From: Saccoglossus kowalevskii
Lineage: Eukaryota; Hemichordata; Enteropneusta; Harrimaniidae
Assembly: GCF_000003605.2 (NCBI RefSeq)
Contig: NW_003123905.1
Location: 655,670-701,995 of the forward strand
DNA: 46,326 nt
Direction of reading: 5' to 3'
The translations under genes were made by a program, and so were the position numbers. This document shows, in pieces, positions 42,786-46,326 of the stretch; positions within the stretch are counted from its first letter, which is position 1; each line of letters opens with the position of its first letter. The notes beneath the pieces were generated by a model, which searched no databases, was not told where the DNA came from, and was given only the letters and a program-made list of their open reading frames with translations.

Positions 42786-43506
42786 TCCCCTTGTATATCA
42801 TGAAAAACTTATCACCCTGGGAAATCACTAAATTGCATGATTTTTGAAATGTTTTGAAATGACAATATTAGGAATCATATCAATAATAATATACGACTTT
42901 CATCCATGTCATCCAGCAAAATTTAAAAATACAAAGAAACGATACCACCATAAACACCAGTGCAAAAATTTGAATCCAACATTTGTGAATTTTTCATCTG
43001 AGAGCATTATGTTGTTTGCCTGGACTTCCTTTTCTTGTGGCCGTGGTATAATGTGATGAAGTAGTGAGATCTGACTTAACTCAAAACCAATAAGACTGAA
43101 AAAAAAAACACATTCACAAACCTGTGTGGCTTATTAAGATCTTGTTTTTGCAGAGAAAAAAAAAAAGAGACCAGAATTAAGTAGAATTCACAATTATCAT
43201 GTAAATAGTTTTTTCCAGAATCACAACTGAGACATAATTGGGGTTATCTTAAAAAAAAAAAAATTGCAAGCAACCATATTATAATTTTGTATTTAGATTC
43301 ATTTAAAGATTTCTCAAGATAGCTCCTCAACATCAACAAACAAACATTAAAATAATTCAAAAATTGTTGACCTTTAAAAATTGAACTGTATACAAGAAAA
43401 CACTCAATAATTGTGACATGTAAGTTCAATGACTTGTTTATAAAACCAGCTCTGCACAAGACACTGAAGTGAGGTCAGTGCACTTTTAATAACTAAAATG
43501 ATTCAA
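42786..43506. other. Upstream region, nothing recognised
   Basis: AT-rich sequence with several poly-A runs. Short frames on both strands lack recognisable features. Confidence 0.5.
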
Positions 43507-43619
43507 CAGGCAGGTTATTGCCCTGTACATGGATGTTACACCAGTCTTTGTGATTCTAACTTTGTGATCTGATATAAATCAAAACAGGGCACAGACCCCA
43601 AATAGAAGAATGCATGTGA
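43507..43619. repeat. Dispersed repeat module fused to a family B MITE, copy 2
   Basis: CAGGTTATTGCCCTGTACAT, CAGTCTTTGTGATTCTAACT, AAACAGGGCACAGACCCCAA and TGCATGTGA match 16411-16527 almost base for base. The module again ends where a family B MITE starts. Confidence 0.75.
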
Positions 43620-43810
43620 TACTGTGAAATACTTTATTTTCGCTGAAAAGGCTTTTTGGGCGTTTGGCATGGAATTTATTTTCACTGATTTTTGATGAGT
43701 TTAATGTGAAATATAGGGAAAAAAAAAATTATATTTGCTGGATTTTATTTTCACGGAATCATCCCTTCAGCGAAAATAAATTCCAAGCGAAAATAAAGTA
43801 TTCTACAGTA
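43620..43810. mobile_element. TACTGT-ended MITE, family B
   Basis: It begins TACTGTGAAATACTTTATTT and ends AATAAAGTATTCTACAGTA. The interior has GGCTTTTTGGGCGTTTGG, GAGTTTAATGTGAAATATAG and ATTTTATTTTCACGGAATCA. It is longer (191 bp) than the 16.5-kb copy because of an internal segment. Confidence 0.85.
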
Positions 43811-44416
43811 TTTCATTTCCTTTCAAAATGGCCGCCCCATAGTGGTAAAGTGGTGTGGTTAAATTTCTACAGAAATCAAGCATTATGACCCCCTTTTTTT
43901 TTCTTGTGACAATTTGTTACCCTATACTAAAAAAAAACATTCAATATTCATACAATGACACATTTTCACTGCTAAAATGTTATAACCATAGAGGGCGTAC
44001 TTTACATTTAAGAAATACCAATAAAAAGGGTGATGCAGCTTTTTTTATTCAATGTGTTGAATTTTAGTGCAATATTTTGTCTATTTTTACGTATTTTTCT
44101 TTAATTTTGGACAAAATGAATATAATTTCATATTAGCTGCAGGTCTTGATTAAAAAAAAAAATGAAAACAAATATGTTAATTTAATTTTGTGAAATGGTG
44201 AGACTGGTTGTGAGTTTGGAATTCAAAGAATGAAGCTGTAGATGAATCCTAGATTACCCAATTTATATTAATGTCAATAATTAACTAAAACCAAAAAGAT
44301 ACAAAATGACATTCAACTATGATTTAAATACAATAAAAAAATTGGCTTTTGAATTATACTTATTTTTGTTTTTATTAGAAATAATACTGTAATAGAAAAA
44401 AAAAATTCACTGTGTA
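43811..44416. other. Upstream region, nothing recognised
   Basis: AAATGGCCGCC near 43828 resembles a YY1-type motif. The rest is A/T-rich without recognised structure. Confidence 0.45.
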
Positions 44417-45115
44417 CTGTGAACTCTTCACTGGGTGCTAAGGAATCACAATGACCTTCCCTAGGGAAACACAGTGACATTCACTAGAGTCCTAGGGAGA
44501 CACAGTGACTTTCACTAGAGTCCTAGGGAGACACAGTGACATTCACTAGAGTCCTAGGGAGACACAGTGACTTTCACTAGAGTCCTAGGGAGACACAGTG
44601 ACATTCACTAAAGTCCTAGGGAGACACAGTGACTTTCACTAGAGTTCTAGGGAGCCACAGTGACTTTTACTAGAGTTCTAGGGAGCCACAGTGACTTTTA
44701 CTGGCTCTTAGGAATACACAGCGACTTTGACTGGGACTTCACTGGTACTAGGGAGGCACAGTGACATTTATAGGAGTCCTAGAAAGTCACAGCGACTTTC
44801 ACTGGATTGTGGGAATTCACAGTGACGTTCACTAGGTCTTAGGGAGTCACAGTGACTTTCACTAGGTCTTAGGGAGTCACAGTGACTTTCACTAGGTCTT
44901 AGGGAGTCACAGTGACTTTCACTGGGTTCTAGGAAGTCAAAGCAACTTTCACTGGGTTCAAGGAAGTCAAAGCAACTGTCACTGGGTTCAAGGAAGTCAA
45001 AGTGAGTTCCACCGGGTTCTGGTGAGTGACAGTGAATTTCACTGGGTCGTAGGAATTCACAGTGACTTTCACTAGGTCTTAGAAAGTCACAGTAACTTTG
45101 ACTAAGTTCTAAGAA
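44417..45115. repeat. 30/31-bp minisatellite, about 23 units
   Basis: The left part repeats AGTCCTAGGGAGACACAGTG plus ACATTCACTAG or ACTTTCACTAG at exactly 31 bp (for example 44490, 44521, 44552). The ACATT and ACTTT forms alternate, a 62-bp dimer. The right part shifts to 30-bp units with TAGGTCTTAGGGAGTCACAG, then to diverged forms (GGGTTCAAGGAAGTCAAAGC). The gradient from uniform to diverged units suggests expansion at the left end. Confidence 0.92.
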
Positions 45116-45728
45116 GACTTACACAAATATTGTTAAATCATGAAAATTGTAGCGGCAACAATACAATAATAGGAGCGAAATCATGTCGACTCATTGCGAT
45201 CACAAATGTTTATATTTTGTGAATAAATTATAGAGAACTCGTAACGTTGATTTAAGGTCCAGATTAGCCACATCTGCAACAAAAAATGAAAAAAAAAGGT
45301 AATTAGAATATGATAACCCCTAATCTGAATATATCATGCGATTAGTAATCACATGAAGATTACAAACACAATTGCGGTTATAGCAAAGATGGCGGATGAT
45401 GCGCAACATGTGTATTATTACATTAGAATATTTTAATATAAAAATCAGCCAAGCGGTTATCAGTTTCTCCAATACACTCAATTATTGTTGTTATACAGCG
45501 TAAAATTTTGTTAAAATATAACATAAATATGCACCTGATAGTAAAAAAACATCTGTTTAAAACGTGTTATGAATGTCTTTTTTATTTGGTAAAGATTTGT
45601 CATGTTTCATATTCAAACCAGACGCAGCAATGTCGTACTATGCAACAGAAACATCATCGATCTCTCAAACATGCATCTCACATTCAGGCATTTTTTTTTG
45701 TTTACACAGAATACAGCAATATTGTAAT
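45116..45728. other. Right-end region, nothing coding recognised
   Basis: AAGATGGCGG at 45386-45395 is a good YY1-type motif, and its ATG opens a 15-codon frame (MADDAQHVYYYI...) that stops quickly. An 80-codon plus-strand frame (45508-45750) is unrecognised. Confidence 0.4.
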
Positions 45729-45799
45729 CTCTGATTGGTCCGACTGTTAGATGTTAGGGTTGGGTAGCCAATCTGGTACAGTCTTACAATCTTGTAAGT
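45729..45799. repeat. Dispersed repeat, copy 2 (inverted relative to 12.7 kb)
   Basis: TCTGATTGGTCCGACTGTTA, GATGTTAGGGTT, TAGCCAATC and GTACAGTCTTACAA are the reverse-complement modules of 12728-12795. Both CCAAT boxes are kept. Confidence 0.65.
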
Positions 45800-46326
45800 G
45801 GCTTTGCATTGACCATAAATTAGTTTATCAAGAAAATACTGCAAATAATGTATCAAATTCTGCTTTGCATTGGTCAACACGGTTTTTAATGCCTCCATAC
45901 ACACTGGCACTTGTCAGCATTTTCTAATAATAACTTCATTAATGTGAATCTGGCCTTGATAGTGTGTTTTTAAGAGATGAATTATTTTTTGATACTAACT
46001 CATGAAAAGTAGCGACAAAAATATAGTTAAGCTATTGGTTGATTTTATTCACAATTCTTTTATTTTAAGAAATGACCATAATCTTGATTTATAATACTGA
46101 CCTATCAATACCTATTATTTGAACTATTCTATTTATTTATATATATATATTTATATTGCTATTAATTAATAGAAAAATTGTATTTCTAAAGATGCAATAA
46201 AGACATTATTATTGTACAGTACCGTAAAATCTGTATTAGAAGCCGCATCCCTAATAGAAGTCGCACCCATTCTTTTTAAACAATTGGGAACCAAAAAATC
46301 ATCATTTCTCATATGTGTAGATGCTC
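45800..46326. other. Right-end region with a partial dispersed repeat
   Basis: From about 46219, TACCGTAAAATCTGTATTAG, then AAGCCGCATCCCTAATAGAA and GTCGCACCC show the internally duplicated style of a common invertebrate repeat. Its terminus resembles the ACGGTA end near 365. There is a short TA-rich run near 46135-46155. No gene. Confidence 0.45.

Noticed and set aside
42361-45115. CRISPR-like arrays
   Set aside because: The units are contiguous tandem repeats without unique spacers, in an animal genome.

Overview
The window looks like part of an animal nuclear genome, probably a marine invertebrate such as a non-vertebrate deuterostome or a lophotrochozoan. It is AT-rich, has kilobase-scale GT-AG introns and is full of short non-autonomous repeats and minisatellites. 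Nothing prokaryotic, viral or organellar was seen. I cannot name the species from sequence alone.

One gene is recognised with confidence: a TEAD/scalloped (TEF-1) transcription factor, the DNA-binding partner of YAP/Yorkie in the Hippo pathway. It lies on the minus strand and runs from a promoter region near 31.7-32.3 kb leftwards off the window start. The coding exons found are 17153-17345 (start codon and first half of the TEA domain), 5127-5191 (TEA middle), 3470-3532 and 3340-3402 (two alternative versions of TEA helix 3), 1535-1690 (linker) and 433-476 (linker). They join in frame: 193+65+63+156+44 nt, or 173 codons plus 2 nt when one helix-3 exon is used. The YAP-binding domain lies beyond the left edge. 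A 5' non-coding exon is inferred from a strong donor at 31671.

The main discovery candidate is the tandem pair of 63-nt exons. Both encode VSSHIQVLA-(R/K)-RK-(A/S)-RE and are separated by only 67 nt. They start and end in the same phase and share an unusual GTAGG donor, while every other coding exon uses GTAAG. They look like mutually exclusive exons that swap the DNA-recognition helix. The upstream version has Ala and the downstream version has Ser at the position of mammalian TEAD1 Ser102, a reported PKA site.

The rest is intronic or upstream DNA dominated by repeats: a TTAA-ended MITE family (8.7, 37.9, 41.3, 41.8 kb), a second TTAA-ended family (34.5 kb), a TACTGT-ended MITE family (12.5, 16.5, 23.5, 28.4, 43.6 kb), a 60-bp minisatellite inside a dispersed repeat (6.3-6.9 kb, sister copy at 35.7 kb), an 84-bp array of octamer/TAATTA motifs (14.9-15.2 kb), a 62-bp array with a three-unit higher-order period (42.4-42.8 kb), a 30/31-bp minisatellite (44.4-45.1 kb), tRNA-derived SINE relics, X-box-like palindromes and two G-quadruplex candidates. 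An 865-base run of N (18247-19111) is an assembly gap. Upstream of the promoter (32.3-46.3 kb) I recognise no second gene; a few unrecognised short ORFs are noted at low confidence.
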